DNA from: Streptacidiphilus pinicola
Lineage (GTDB): Bacteria; Actinomycetota; Actinomycetes; Streptomycetales; Streptomycetaceae
Reading direction: 5' to 3'
Assembly: GCF_003258295.1 (NCBI RefSeq)
Contig: NZ_QKYN01000112.1
Coordinates: 1 to 59,867 of the forward strand
DNA length: 59,867 nucleotides
The notes beneath the pieces were generated by a model. It was not told the DNA's origin, ran no database searches, and saw only the letters and a program-made list of their open reading frames with translations. A program made the position numbers and the translations under genes. This document shows, in pieces, positions 16,526-24,551 of the stretch (position 1 is its first letter; each line of letters begins with the position of its first letter).

Positions 16526-17494
16526 TCAACTCCCGGCGAGCAGCCGGGCGCCGAGCGTGGTGCAGGTGTGGCGGGCGTACTTGCCGTCCCGGGCGGTGGC
16601 CACCAGCCCGGCCGCGCGCAGGGTCTTGGCGTGGTCGGAGGCGGTCGCCGCGCTGATGCCGAGGTGGCGGGCCAGGCCCCCGGTGGTCTGCGGCCGGGCC
16701 AGCAACTGCAGCACCTGGGCGCGGGTCGGACCGAGCAGCGCCGCCAGCGGATCCGCACCCGCCTCCGGCGGGGGGACCAGCGGCAGCGGTGTCAGCGCCG
16801 GGTAGACCAGCAGCAGCGAGCCGTCCGGGTGGGGGGCCCGCAGCGGCGTGCCGCGCCACAGCAGGGACGGCATCAGGGTGAGGCCGCGTCCGGACAGCGT
16901 GAGGTGGGCGTCGCCGCCGGGGCGCGGCAGCCGCAGGACGGTGCCGTCCTCCCAGTCGGCTCCCGGGACCAGACCGGCCAGCATCGCCTGCAGCCCCTGG
17001 GAGATGAGCACTTGCGCGCGCCAGGCGACGTCGGCCGCGAACCCGGCCTGGATCCGGGGCCACCAGGGGGGAAGCACACGGCGCAGCAGCGCGTCGAGGG
17101 AGAGCTGCAACTCCCGCCAGGCACGCGCCTCTCCGGCCGCGAGGGCGACGGCGCGCGGCGGCAGCTGGGCCAGACCGCGCCAGGTGTACCGCAGATCCTC
17201 GTCCACCAGCGCCCGTGGCGTGCCGAGGACATGCGCGAGCGCGTCCTCGCCGTCGGGCAGCGGGGGATCGAGGAACAGCGGTCCGAGGCCGTCGTCGGGA
17301 CGTAACAGCTCGAGCAATCCGCCGACCGCGGAGGGGAGTTCACCGGCGAATCGGTGTCGCCAGCGGGCCAGGGCCTGGTCCGGGCTGCCGGCGCGCACCA
17401 GCGTCAGCGCCAGCATGCCCTCCACCAACGGTGAGGGCGCGGGCGCGAAGCGCACCCGGAGCAGGTCCTCGGGTGTGAAACGCATCCGCAGCAT
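16526..17494 (-). CDS. ArsR-like winged-helix regulator with long N-terminal domain (DUF5937-like)
   Basis: The protein has 322 residues. The DNA-binding domain is C-terminal (about 250-320): LLGPTRAQVLQLLARPQTTG, GLARHLGISAATASDHAKTL, then AGLVATARDGKYARHTCT as the wing. The first 240 residues are an uncharacterised domain found with such regulators in actinobacteria, beginning MLRMRFTPEDLLRVRFAP. ATG 17494 is preferred to ATG 17500 because the GAGGGGG ribosome-binding site lies 6 bases before it and abuts the first ATG. It is divergent from a small secreted protein gene, which may be its target. Confidence 0.82.
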   Translation of the reverse strand: MLRMRFTPEDLLRVRFAPAPSPLVEGMLALTLVRAGSPDQALARWRHRFAGELPSAVGGLLELLRPDDGLGPLFLDPPLPDGEDALAHVLGTPRALVDEDLRYTWRGLAQLPPRAVALAAGEARAWRELQLSLDALLRRVLPPWWPRIQAGFAADVAWRAQVLISQGLQAMLAGLVPGADWEDGTVLRLPRPGGDAHLTLSGRGLTLMPSLLWRGTPLRAPHPDGSLLLVYPALTPLPLVPPPEAGADPLAALLGPTRAQVLQLLARPQTTGGLARHLGISAATASDHAKTLRAAGLVATARDGKYARHTCTTLGARLLAGS

Positions 17495-17586
17495 GGCCAT
17501 CCCCCTCGAAGCCCTCCTCAGCCTGGCACGATTCGACCGTGCCCGAAAGGATCGCGTCGCGGTTGCGGCAGGCGCAGTCTCGACGC

Positions 17587-18132
17587 ATGAAGACGTCCCA
17601 GAGAACCCGCCGCACCGTCGGCGCGCTGCTCGCCGGCGGACTCGCCCTCGGCCTCGCCCTCCCGGCGGCGGCGGCCTCCGCGGCAGCGCCGCAGGACCAG
17701 CCCGGTCCCTGGCAGCCGTACCGCAGCGGCACGTTCACCGATCCTGCCGGCACCGCCTGTGCCTTCACCCTGACGGGTGTTCCGGTGTCGGACCGCGAGG
17801 AGATCCGCACTCTGGCCGTGGACAGCTCGGGGGAGCCCACGGAGCAGGAGATCAAGGGTCAGCTCGTGGTCCGCTACACCAACGAGTCCAACGGCAGGTC
17901 GGCGGACGAGAACCTGACCGGGGTGGGGTGGTTGTACTACCACGCCGACGGCAGCCAGACCTGGGTGATCTCCGGTCACTTCGGGATGGGCATCCACCCG
18001 GGCAACCCGTACTCCGCGCCCGGCTACTGGATCCTGAACGGAAGGATCACCCTGCAGATCGACACCGCCCACCACTCCTACGTCTCCGCCCACGACGGAA
18101 CCACGGAGGACCTCTGCGCCGAGCTCACCTGA
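17587..18132 (+). CDS. Small secreted protein, unknown function
   Basis: The protein has 181 residues. A clear signal peptide (MKTSQRTRR, Leu/Ala core, cleavage near AASAAAP) precedes a mature domain of about 150 residues rich in Gly, Thr, Tyr and Trp, which suggests beta structure. Two cysteines (in GTACAFTL and EDLCAEL) could form a disulfide tying the two ends. GTG 17539 would extend the N-terminus by 16 residues, making an unusually long n-region, so ATG 17587 is preferred although its ribosome-binding site is weak. Family not recognised. Confidence 0.7.
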   Translation: MKTSQRTRRTVGALLAGGLALGLALPAAAASAAAPQDQPGPWQPYRSGTFTDPAGTACAFTLTGVPVSDREEIRTLAVDSSGEPTEQEIKGQLVVRYTNESNGRSADENLTGVGWLYYHADGSQTWVISGHFGMGIHPGNPYSAPGYWILNGRITLQIDTAHHSYVSAHDGTTEDLCAELT

Positions 18133-18157
18133 CGTACGGCAGGGCCCACGACGTGGG

Positions 18158-18193
18158 CAGGGCGCGGGACGCCGTACGGCGTCCCGCGCCCTG
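18158..18193. terminator. Bidirectional terminator, perfect 36-bp palindrome
   Basis: The arm CAGGGCGCGGGACGCCG is followed by TA and its exact complement, between the convergent stops at 18132 and 18207. A smaller GCCCAC/GTGGGC hairpin lies just before it. Confidence 0.9.
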
Positions 18194-18206
18194 TTCCGTC
18201 AGACCC

Positions 18207-19892
18207 CTACTGCGCGTTGCGGCAGGGGTTGCCGTCGAGCACGTTCCGGAAGTCGTTGTAGAGGTAGTGCGGTCCGCCGACCCCGGGGTAGACCAGGCCG
18301 AGCAGCCCGCCGAACTCCGCCTGCGAGGAGCCGCCGAAGTGGTTCGTCGTGCCGGGGATGTGGGCGCCGCCCTCCTGCCACACGCACGAGCCGTCCATCC
18401 GGGTCGTGGTGAAGTACGGGTAGAACTGGGCGCCGGGCGGCGGGTTGACGCAGTTGGCGCCGGTCGTGCGGTTGCACGGGACGGGCAGGGTGCCGTTGTC
18501 CTCGATCCGTGGGAGGTCGGTCTCGAAGGCCACCCGCTGGAACTGCTGTCCGTCGCGGAAGGTCGGGCTGGAGAAGATGATCGGCGACGGCTTGGTCGCC
18601 CGGTCCGCGGCCGGGTTCCCGGTGCCGGGCCAGGTCAGCTGGTAGGGCACGCCGTTGTAGTCGTCGTCCGTCGGCGCGTTGCCGACGCAGCCGCCGATCC
18701 GGGCCAGCAGCGAGTCGCTCGGGTTGAAGCAGCCGTTGTCGTCCGCGTCGAGCGTCGAACCACCGGCCGCCTGTGTGCAGTTGCCGGTGTTCGGGTCGGC
18801 CGCGGCGCAGTACTCGAAGTGGCCGGTCTCGTCCGCGTAGGCGGTGCTGTACGAGTGGGCCGTCCACGGCACCCGGGTCTGCTCGCTGGAGGTCGAGTAC
18901 ATCGGGTGGTAGGCGGACGGGAGCGTGGTGCAACTGGTCGCCGTCGGGTCGTACTTGAGCTGCGCGAAGCCGTTGGCCACGGACGCGGTCATCGAGCCCC
19001 GGCTGTGCGCGGTCTGGTCGTCGATCTCGACCTTGAACCCGGCGCCGGTGTCGAACATGTGCAGCTTCAGCACGTCGCCGGAGTTCATGAAGTAGTCGTG
19101 CGCCGCGTCGAGGTTGAAGCGGTTGTTGTTGGTCGGGTCGGCGGGCGAGGTCGCCTGCCCGTTCTTGGTCAGGAAGGCGAAGTTGACGTACTCGACGCCC
19201 GCCGCGTTGAGGCAGGACGCGTTGTTGTCGACGCCGGTGTTGTAGTTCCGGGAGAGGCTGTCGATGTTCAGCGCGGCGCACCACTTGGTGGCGTCACAGC
19301 TGCTGCCGGCCGGCCACGGGGCCCAGCCGGGCGGGTAGAACTGCATCTCCATGTACGCGCCGCCCGGGTGCTTGCCGATGTAGTGCGGCGAGGCCGGGTC
19401 GCTGTCGTTGTAGATGTTGCTGTCCGAGTCCGGCTTGCAGGCCGCGTTGCCCTGGCCCGGTCCGGGGGCGGACTGGTCGTCGCACATCGCCATGCCGAAC
19501 CAGAAGGCGGGGTGCAGCTGGAAGTTCCAGGTGCTGCCCGAGCCGTCCTGCTTCGGCTGGGTCTTCGGGTCGGTGGGCAGGCGCACCGTGTAGGTGTCGT
19601 TGTTCCCCGAGCCGGCCTTGTTGCTGTAGAAGAGCACGGAGGGCTCGTCGTGCCCGACGTAGTGGCCCTCCCCGTAGAGCGTTTCGCTGTCCTCGACCTC
19701 GGTGCACCAGCTCATGTTGCTGCCGCAGTCGTGGTGGGCGGCGTGCGTGCCGGCCGTCCCCGCGCTGCTTCCCGCGGTCGTCGTCCCGGAGGCGGCGGCG
19801 TTGGCCGCGACGGGGGCGACGGTGAGGGCAGCCAGCGCCGTCAGCGCCGAAATGCCCACCTGCAGTTTCTTCTTGACGTTCCGTGGACCCAC
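18207..19892 (-). CDS. Large secreted cysteine-rich protein, function unknown
   Basis: The protein has 561 residues from GTG 19892, with GGGAGGAG just upstream. The signal peptide runs to about ANAAASG. The mature part contains 16 cysteines, an even number compatible with eight disulfides, and is rich in Asn, Asp, Gly and aromatic residues, as in extracellular beta-sandwich or lectin-like proteins. The TNNNRFNLD and GSGNNDTYTVRLPTDP segments look like surface loops. I see no known catalytic motif. A possible promoter, TCGACA-N18-TAGGTT, is read leftward from 19999 to 19970. Confidence 0.75.
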   Translation of the reverse strand: MGPRNVKKKLQVGISALTALAALTVAPVAANAAASGTTTAGSSAGTAGTHAAHHDCGSNMSWCTEVEDSETLYGEGHYVGHDEPSVLFYSNKAGSGNNDTYTVRLPTDPKTQPKQDGSGSTWNFQLHPAFWFGMAMCDDQSAPGPGQGNAACKPDSDSNIYNDSDPASPHYIGKHPGGAYMEMQFYPPGWAPWPAGSSCDATKWCAALNIDSLSRNYNTGVDNNASCLNAAGVEYVNFAFLTKNGQATSPADPTNNNRFNLDAAHDYFMNSGDVLKLHMFDTGAGFKVEIDDQTAHSRGSMTASVANGFAQLKYDPTATSCTTLPSAYHPMYSTSSEQTRVPWTAHSYSTAYADETGHFEYCAAADPNTGNCTQAAGGSTLDADDNGCFNPSDSLLARIGGCVGNAPTDDDYNGVPYQLTWPGTGNPAADRATKPSPIIFSSPTFRDGQQFQRVAFETDLPRIEDNGTLPVPCNRTTGANCVNPPPGAQFYPYFTTTRMDGSCVWQEGGAHIPGTTNHFGGSSQAEFGGLLGLVYPGVGGPHYLYNDFRNVLDGNPCRNAQ

Positions 19893-20066
19893 GAGCTCCT
19901 CCCTCTCCGCTCGCGGCGACGCTGCCGGGAGCGGTGCCCTGGTACCGGCCGGATCTCAAGCCGCAGGCGAACCTAGGTGATGCCTGTGAGCCTTGTCGAG
20001 AGAACTGACTGACTCCGTTTCAGCTCGGAGTCGGCGGGACGGATGGTGAGGCCGGCCGCCAAAGTA

Positions 20067-20088
20067 GGAGAAATCTGCACATTTCTCC
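20067..20088. promoter_or_regulatory. AT-rich perfect inverted repeat in divergent promoter region
   Basis: GGAGAAAT (20067-20074) and ATTTCTCC (20081-20088) are exact complements with a 6-bp centre. It lies about 45 bp upstream of the DUF998 gene in the 240-bp divergent gap. It stands out by base composition and is a good operator candidate. Confidence 0.45.
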
Positions 20089-20134
20089 GCGTGGGACCAC
20101 TGCGAAGCGCGGGCGGCGTGCTTACCGTGGGTTG

Positions 20135-20998
20135 GTGCGACCTGTTGCATGGTGGGCCGTGATGTCCTCGGCGGTCGCGCCGTTGGTGCTGGTCAGCGGC
20201 TGGCTGGTGGCGGCGACCCTGCAGGGGCCCGGTTACGACCCGCTGACGGACACCATCAGCGCCCTGGCCGGCACCGGGGCCGTCGATCCGTGGCTGATGG
20301 CCGGGGCCATCGGCGTACTCGGCCTGTGCCACCTCGTCACCGCGCTGGGGCTGCGCGCCGCGGGCATCGCCGGGCGGCTCGCGCTGGCCGCCGGGGGAGT
20401 GGCGGCGCTCCTGGTCGCCTTCTCGCCGGTGCCGCTCAGCGGCGGCTCGATGCGGCACAGCGCCTCCGTGGTGGTCGGCTACTGCTGCCTCGCGGTCTGG
20501 CCGGCGTTCGCCGCGTACCGACGGCGCGACCGTGAGTCCTGGGCGCTCCAGCCGGGGCTCTCCGTCGCGGTTTCGGTGGTGTTCCTGCTCGGCGCGCTCT
20601 GGTTCGCCGAGGAGGAGTGGGGCCATGGCGCGGCGGGCCTGGCCGAACGGGTGCTGACCGGCGGGCAGGCACTGTGGCCACTGGTCGTCGTGACCTCCCT
20701 CCTGCTCCCGGCCTGGGGCCGCCACCCGGTGGCGGAGGCCGTCGCGGTCCGGGATGCCTGGGGCGGCGGCCGGGTGCAGGCTGGAGGCATGAGCGCGAAC
20801 ACACTGGTCACCGTGCACGCGGTCGTGCGCGGGCCCCGCCCCTTCCGTCGTGTCGAGATCCAGGGCTACGACGCCGGCCCGGCCTTCCGCCCCGAGGACG
20901 TCCTGCGGCTCTGCCGGGACCGCGGCCACCAGGACGTGAACCTCGACGACCCGACGCAGGTGACCTGGGTGGGTGGCGACGCGCGGACGTGGTCGTAG
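20135..20998 (+). CDS. DUF998 family membrane protein with an extra C-terminal domain
   Basis: The protein has 287 residues from GTG 20135. TACCGT at 20124-20129 could be a -10 box placing the transcript start at the GTG, so the message may be leaderless. About six hydrophobic helices span 1-215, with the DUF998-like segments GPGYDPLTDTISALAGTGA and PVPLSGGSMRHSA. After residue 218 the sequence becomes hydrophilic (ANTLVTVHAVVRGPRPFRRV to the stop) and looks like an independent domain of about 69 residues. ATG 20790 could start it as a separate protein, but GGAGG is only one base away, too close. Either a fusion or two overlapping products is possible. Confidence 0.72.
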   Translation: MRPVAWWAVMSSAVAPLVLVSGWLVAATLQGPGYDPLTDTISALAGTGAVDPWLMAGAIGVLGLCHLVTALGLRAAGIAGRLALAAGGVAALLVAFSPVPLSGGSMRHSASVVVGYCCLAVWPAFAAYRRRDRESWALQPGLSVAVSVVFLLGALWFAEEEWGHGAAGLAERVLTGGQALWPLVVVTSLLLPAWGRHPVAEAVAVRDAWGGGRVQAGGMSANTLVTVHAVVRGPRPFRRVEIQGYDAGPAFRPEDVLRLCRDRGHQDVNLDDPTQVTWVGGDARTWS

Positions 20999-21026
20999 CG
21001 GCGGTGCGGGGCGTCTGGCTGGGGCG

Positions 21027-21057
21027 TTGACATTATGCAGGTGAATGCCTGCATAAT
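21027..21057 (+). promoter_or_regulatory. Promoter with embedded operator for the ArsR-SRPBCC gene
   Basis: TTGACA (21027-21032) is a consensus -35. A perfect dyad of ATTATGCAGG (21032-21041) and CCTGCATAAT (21048-21057) fills the spacer and overlaps the -10, read as CATAAT (21052-21057). The GTG start is seven bases after the -10, so the transcript is probably leaderless. A repressor on the dyad would occlude RNA polymerase completely; the ArsR-type product of the gene is the obvious candidate. Confidence 0.78.
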
Positions 21058-21063
21058 TGCAGA

Positions 21064-21861
21064 GTGAGCCTGCCCCCCAGTCCCGACGAAGCCGGCCTGG
21101 ACGCCGCCTTCAAGGCGCTGGCCGATCCGACGCGGCGGCTGCTGCTGGACCGGCTGCGCGAGCAGAGCGGCCAGACCCTGCGCGAGCTGTGCGAGCGCCT
21201 GGCGATGACCCGCCAGTCCGCGACCCAGCATCTGGACCTGCTGGTCCGGGCGAACCTGGTCACCGTGGTCCGGCGCGGCCGGGAGCGGCTCCACTACCTC
21301 AATCCAGCGCCGATCCACGAGATCGAGCAGCGGTGGATCTCGGAGTTCGACCGTCCCCGCCTGCAGGTGATCAGCGCCGTCAAGCACCTGGCAGAGGAGC
21401 GCGCCATGAGCGTCCCCAGCGTCCCCACCTATGTCTACGTCACCTATGTCCGCGCCTCCGCCGCGCAGGTCTGGGAGGCCCTGACCTCGGCCGACCTGAC
21501 CGCCCGTTTCTGGGGCCACGCCAACGTCTCGGACTGGCGGCAGGGCTCCCGCTGGGAGCACGTGCGCACCGACGGCTCCGGCGTCGCCGACGTGGTCGGC
21601 CGCGTGCTTGCGGCGGAGCCGCCCACCCGGCTGGTGATCACCTTCGACGACGGCGACGACCCCTCCGTCGTCACCTTCCTCGTCGAGCCGCACCAGGACA
21701 TCGTCCGGCTCACCGTCACCCACGAGAACCTGGCCGACGCGGAGGCGCTCGGCGCGGTCTCGCACGGTTGGCCGGCCGTCCTCGCCAACCTCAAGTCGCT
21801 GCTGGAGACGGGCGAGGTGTTGCCGCAGCAGCCCTGGGAGATGGCGCCGGCCAAGGCCTGA
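21064..21861 (+). CDS. ArsR-type HTH fused to SRPBCC (AHSA1/ATPase-activator-like) domain
   Basis: The protein has 265 residues. Residues about 12-110 are an ArsR winged helix (FKALADPTRRLLLDRLREQS, then RLAMTRQSATQHLDLLVRAN and VVRRGRERLHYLNP as wing). Residues about 122-255 are an SRPBCC/START-like hydrophobic-pocket domain (YVYVTYVRASAAQVWEALTS, LTARFWGH). In other bacteria these are usually two adjacent genes; here a single protein could sense a hydrophobic ligand in the pocket and derepress itself. No CXC metal-binding motif of metal-sensing ArsR proteins is seen. GTG 21064 is preferred because it sits at the expected transcription start. Confidence 0.86.
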   Translation: MSLPPSPDEAGLDAAFKALADPTRRLLLDRLREQSGQTLRELCERLAMTRQSATQHLDLLVRANLVTVVRRGRERLHYLNPAPIHEIEQRWISEFDRPRLQVISAVKHLAEERAMSVPSVPTYVYVTYVRASAAQVWEALTSADLTARFWGHANVSDWRQGSRWEHVRTDGSGVADVVGRVLAAEPPTRLVITFDDGDDPSVVTFLVEPHQDIVRLTVTHENLADAEALGAVSHGWPAVLANLKSLLETGEVLPQQPWEMAPAKA

Positions 21862-21948
21862 GCCGCGCGGAGGGCTGTGCCGAAGGTCTCATCGTTCGGG
21901 GGCCTTGGGCCGGTCACGGCGCGCATCCGGGACCGTATGTTGGAACGC

Positions 21949-22275
21949 ATGTCCGAGATACGGTTCGCGCCCCTGGCTCGACTCGCCGACGCGTACGGCA
22001 CGCGCTTCGCCGAGTTCGCCTTCGAGCCGGGCTTCGTCGCGGCCGTCGACCAGCACGTCGCCGATCTGCGGGAACGGCTGCGGGGCCCGTCGCCCGACCT
22101 GACGGCCGAGGCGCCGGACCCGGAGGACCTCTCCGACTACGCCCTGGGCTTCCTGGACGCGCTGGAGGAGATCGGCTGGCGGGAGCCGGTCGGCCACGAC
22201 TACGCCGTGTGCCGGCTCACCGCCGTCTGCTGGCTGGTCCGCGAGCACCGGCTGCTGGAGCCGGACGCCGCCTGA
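21949..22275 (+). CDS. Conserved hypothetical 108-residue soluble protein
   Basis: It begins MSEIRFAPLARLADAYGTRF and is acidic and helical, with a WREPVGHDYAVCRL core and no membrane segment. ATG 21949 may be leaderless: TATGTT at 21936-21941 could be its -10. ATG 21937 and GTG 21877 are in frame upstream but lack ribosome-binding sites. Family not recognised. Confidence 0.6.
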   Translation: MSEIRFAPLARLADAYGTRFAEFAFEPGFVAAVDQHVADLRERLRGPSPDLTAEAPDPEDLSDYALGFLDALEEIGWREPVGHDYAVCRLTAVCWLVREHRLLEPDAA

Positions 22276-22296
22276 CCCTCCACCGACCGCGCGCGG

Positions 22297-23142
22297 TCAG
22301 GCCATCGGCGGCGTCTCGCCACCGCCCTGCTCGCCCCGGTCGCCGCGGCTGGACTCGATGTCCCGCGCCGGCTGGTTGCGCATCGCGTCCTCGCGGCCGG
22401 CCTGGTAGGCGCTGCCGCCGCCGCGCAGGCGAGCGGTCTCCTGCTCGGCCGAGCCGAGCCAGCGCTCCCAACGGGACCGCATCGGGTTGATCATGCTGCC
22501 GCCGAAGCCGACGATCACCGTGCCGACGACCGCCGCGAGCGCGGCGATCAGCAGCGGGCCGGTGATCGCGGTCGCGATGCCCGCCTGACCCAGCGCCGCG
22601 ATGGCGCCCAGGAAGACGATGACGGCCCAGGCGATCCGGGCGACCGCGGGGCCGTAGGAGGCGTTGGACAGCGCGTTGCCGACGATGTCACGGACCGCGT
22701 TGGCGATGGCCATCGCGACCACGACGATGACGATGGCGACCAGGCCCTTGGGCAGCCAGTTGACGATCCCGGCGATCATGTTGCTGATCGGGTTGGGGCC
22801 GAAGACGCCGAAGGCGAGCTGCAGGGTCATCAGCAGGATCGCGTAGTAGACGACCTTGGCGATGATCCCGGTCATGTCGTACTTGGACCCCTGCAGGGTC
22901 CGGGCGATGCCCGCCCGCTCGGCGACCTTCTCCGAGCCGAGCCTGCGCATGAAGCGGTCGAGCACCTTGCCGATGAAGCGGGCGATGATTCACCCGATGA
23001 CCAGGATCGCCAGGAAGCCGATGAACTTCGGGACGAACGAGATCACCTTGTTGAAGGCGTTGGTGAAGCCGCTTCCGAAGTCGACGGACAGCGCCAGTTG
23101 CTGTGCCTGGCCGTGCGCCGCTGTCAAGAGTTGGTTGGTCAC
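22297..23142 (-). pseudogene. Mechanosensitive-channel-like membrane protein interrupted by one TGA
   Basis: A frame with a good start (GTG 23142, GGAGGT upstream) encodes MTNQLLTAAHGQAQQLALSV and runs to LVIG at a TGA (22992-22990). The same frame then continues uninterrupted as IIARFIGKVLDRFMRR and 225 more residues to the natural stop. The interruption falls inside the first membrane helix, where related proteins carry Trp (IGWIIA), so TGG to TGA is the simplest explanation. The remainder has four or five helices and the small-residue-rich helix of MscS-like / TM_helix (PF05552) proteins, then a polar tail. The downstream part could still be made from GTG 22965, losing the first helix. Either a real nonsense mutation or a base error. 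Confidence 0.8.
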
Positions 23143-23308
23143 TGCCCCGACCTCCGTGCTGAGGCGCCCCCGTGGGCGCGCCGATCCCCCGATGGTGGAT
23201 CCAGCGTTGCCCGGTCACGGATCGTGCGCCCGTCGGCGGAGCCGCCCGGGTGACGCCCCGTCCGAAGGCCACCCACCTGGGCGCGCCCCGCGCCCCCGGG
23301 GACCGGGG

Positions 23309-24520
23309 TCAGTCCCAGAGGCGGGCGGGGTCGGTGATGACGCGTTGGGTGGTCAGCAGCGCCGCGCCGAGGAGGGGGCCGCGGCGGCCGAGGCGGGAGG
23401 GGCGCAGGGTGTCCGGATCCCAGGGGCGGACCCGGACCCGGGCCGTGAGCTCCGTGGTCATCGCGGGCAGCAGCCAGGGGGCGAGCTCGGTGTACGCGCC
23501 GCCGAGCACGATCGCCGCCGGGTCGACCAGGTTGACCGCGGAGGTCAGCGCCGTGCCGAAGGCCTCGCCCGCGCGGGTGAGCGCGGCCAGGGTCGGCGCG
23601 TGGCCCTCCCGGGCGCGGTCGACGAGCGCGGCGACGGGGTCGCGGTGCGTCCCGCGCACGCCCGCGGCGCGCAGCACCGCGCGGGCGCCGGCGTACTGCT
23701 CCAGGCAGCCGCGCGCGCCGCAGGAGCAGCGGGGGCCGTCGGTGTGCACGGGCACGTGGCCGAGCTCGCCCGCGTAGCCCGCCGCGCCGCGGAAGAGCCG
23801 GCCGTCGATGACGAGCGCCGCGCCGATGCCGGTCTCGGCCGAGATGTGCACGAGCGTGTCGGCAGGCTCGCCGCCGCGCCACAGCTCCGCCAGCGCGCCG
23901 AGGTTGGCCTCGTTCTCCAGCTCGGGCGCGCGCAGCGCCGCGGGCCAGTGCTCGGCGGGGACGACGCCGTGCCAGCCCAGGTTGGGGGCGTGTTCGACGG
24001 TGTCGTGCGCGGGGCCGAGGACGCCGGGCACGGCCAGCACCGCGCCCTCGATCCGCAGGCCCAGCGCCAGCGCCTCCCGCGTGCTCGCCGCCGCCAGCTC
24101 CGCGAGCTCGCCGAGCACCTGCTCGGCCGGACGGGAGCGGTTCAGCGCCGGGACCCGGTGCCACACCCGCGGCTCACCGCGCAGGTCCACCACGCACGCG
24201 CCCAGATGCGCGGGCCCGACCTCCAGACCGAGCCCGGCCGGGCCGCGGTCGTGCAGGGCCAGGGCGCGTCCGGGCCGCCCGGCCTTGCCGCTGGCCTGTG
24301 TCTCGCCCTCGACCAGCAGCCCGGCGCCGAGCAGCTCGTCGACCAGGCTGGAGACGGCCGCCCGGGTGAGCCCGACGCGTCCGGCGACGGCCGCCCGCGA
24401 GAGAGGGCCCGAGGCGGCCACCGTGGACAGGACCAGGGCGAGGTTCTGACGGCGCATCCCCTGCTGGGACGCGGGCCGGCGCGGCCCCTCGGGCGTTGCG
24501 GCGGGCGAGGCGGTGGGCAA
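23309..24520 (-). CDS. xylR: ROK-family transcriptional repressor, probable xylose regulator
   Basis: The protein has 403 residues starting at TTG 24520 with GGAG eight bases upstream. A winged HTH occupies about 25-75 (LSRAAVAGRVGLTRAAVSSL). The ROK sugar-kinase-like domain follows, with NEANLGALAE, the DxGxG-related AETGIGAALVIDG, and the zinc motif CSCGARGCLEQYAG. ROK regulators bind a sugar or sugar phosphate and release DNA. The position 31 bases after xylB and next to xylA makes xylose the likely inducer. Confidence 0.87.
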   Translation of the reverse strand: MPTASPAATPEGPRRPASQQGMRRQNLALVLSTVAASGPLSRAAVAGRVGLTRAAVSSLVDELLGAGLLVEGETQASGKAGRPGRALALHDRGPAGLGLEVGPAHLGACVVDLRGEPRVWHRVPALNRSRPAEQVLGELAELAAASTREALALGLRIEGAVLAVPGVLGPAHDTVEHAPNLGWHGVVPAEHWPAALRAPELENEANLGALAELWRGGEPADTLVHISAETGIGAALVIDGRLFRGAAGYAGELGHVPVHTDGPRCSCGARGCLEQYAGARAVLRAAGVRGTHRDPVAALVDRAREGHAPTLAALTRAGEAFGTALTSAVNLVDPAAIVLGGAYTELAPWLLPAMTTELTARVRVRPWDPDTLRPSRLGRRGPLLGAALLTTQRVITDPARLWD

Positions 24521-24551
24521 GGACGCTTCTCCGTTCCCGTGCTCGTTCGGA

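Noticed and set aside
20790-20998. Separate 69-residue gene
   Set aside because: The GGAGG site is one base from the ATG and the frame is continuous with the DUF998 gene, so it is kept as a C-terminal domain with the alternative noted.
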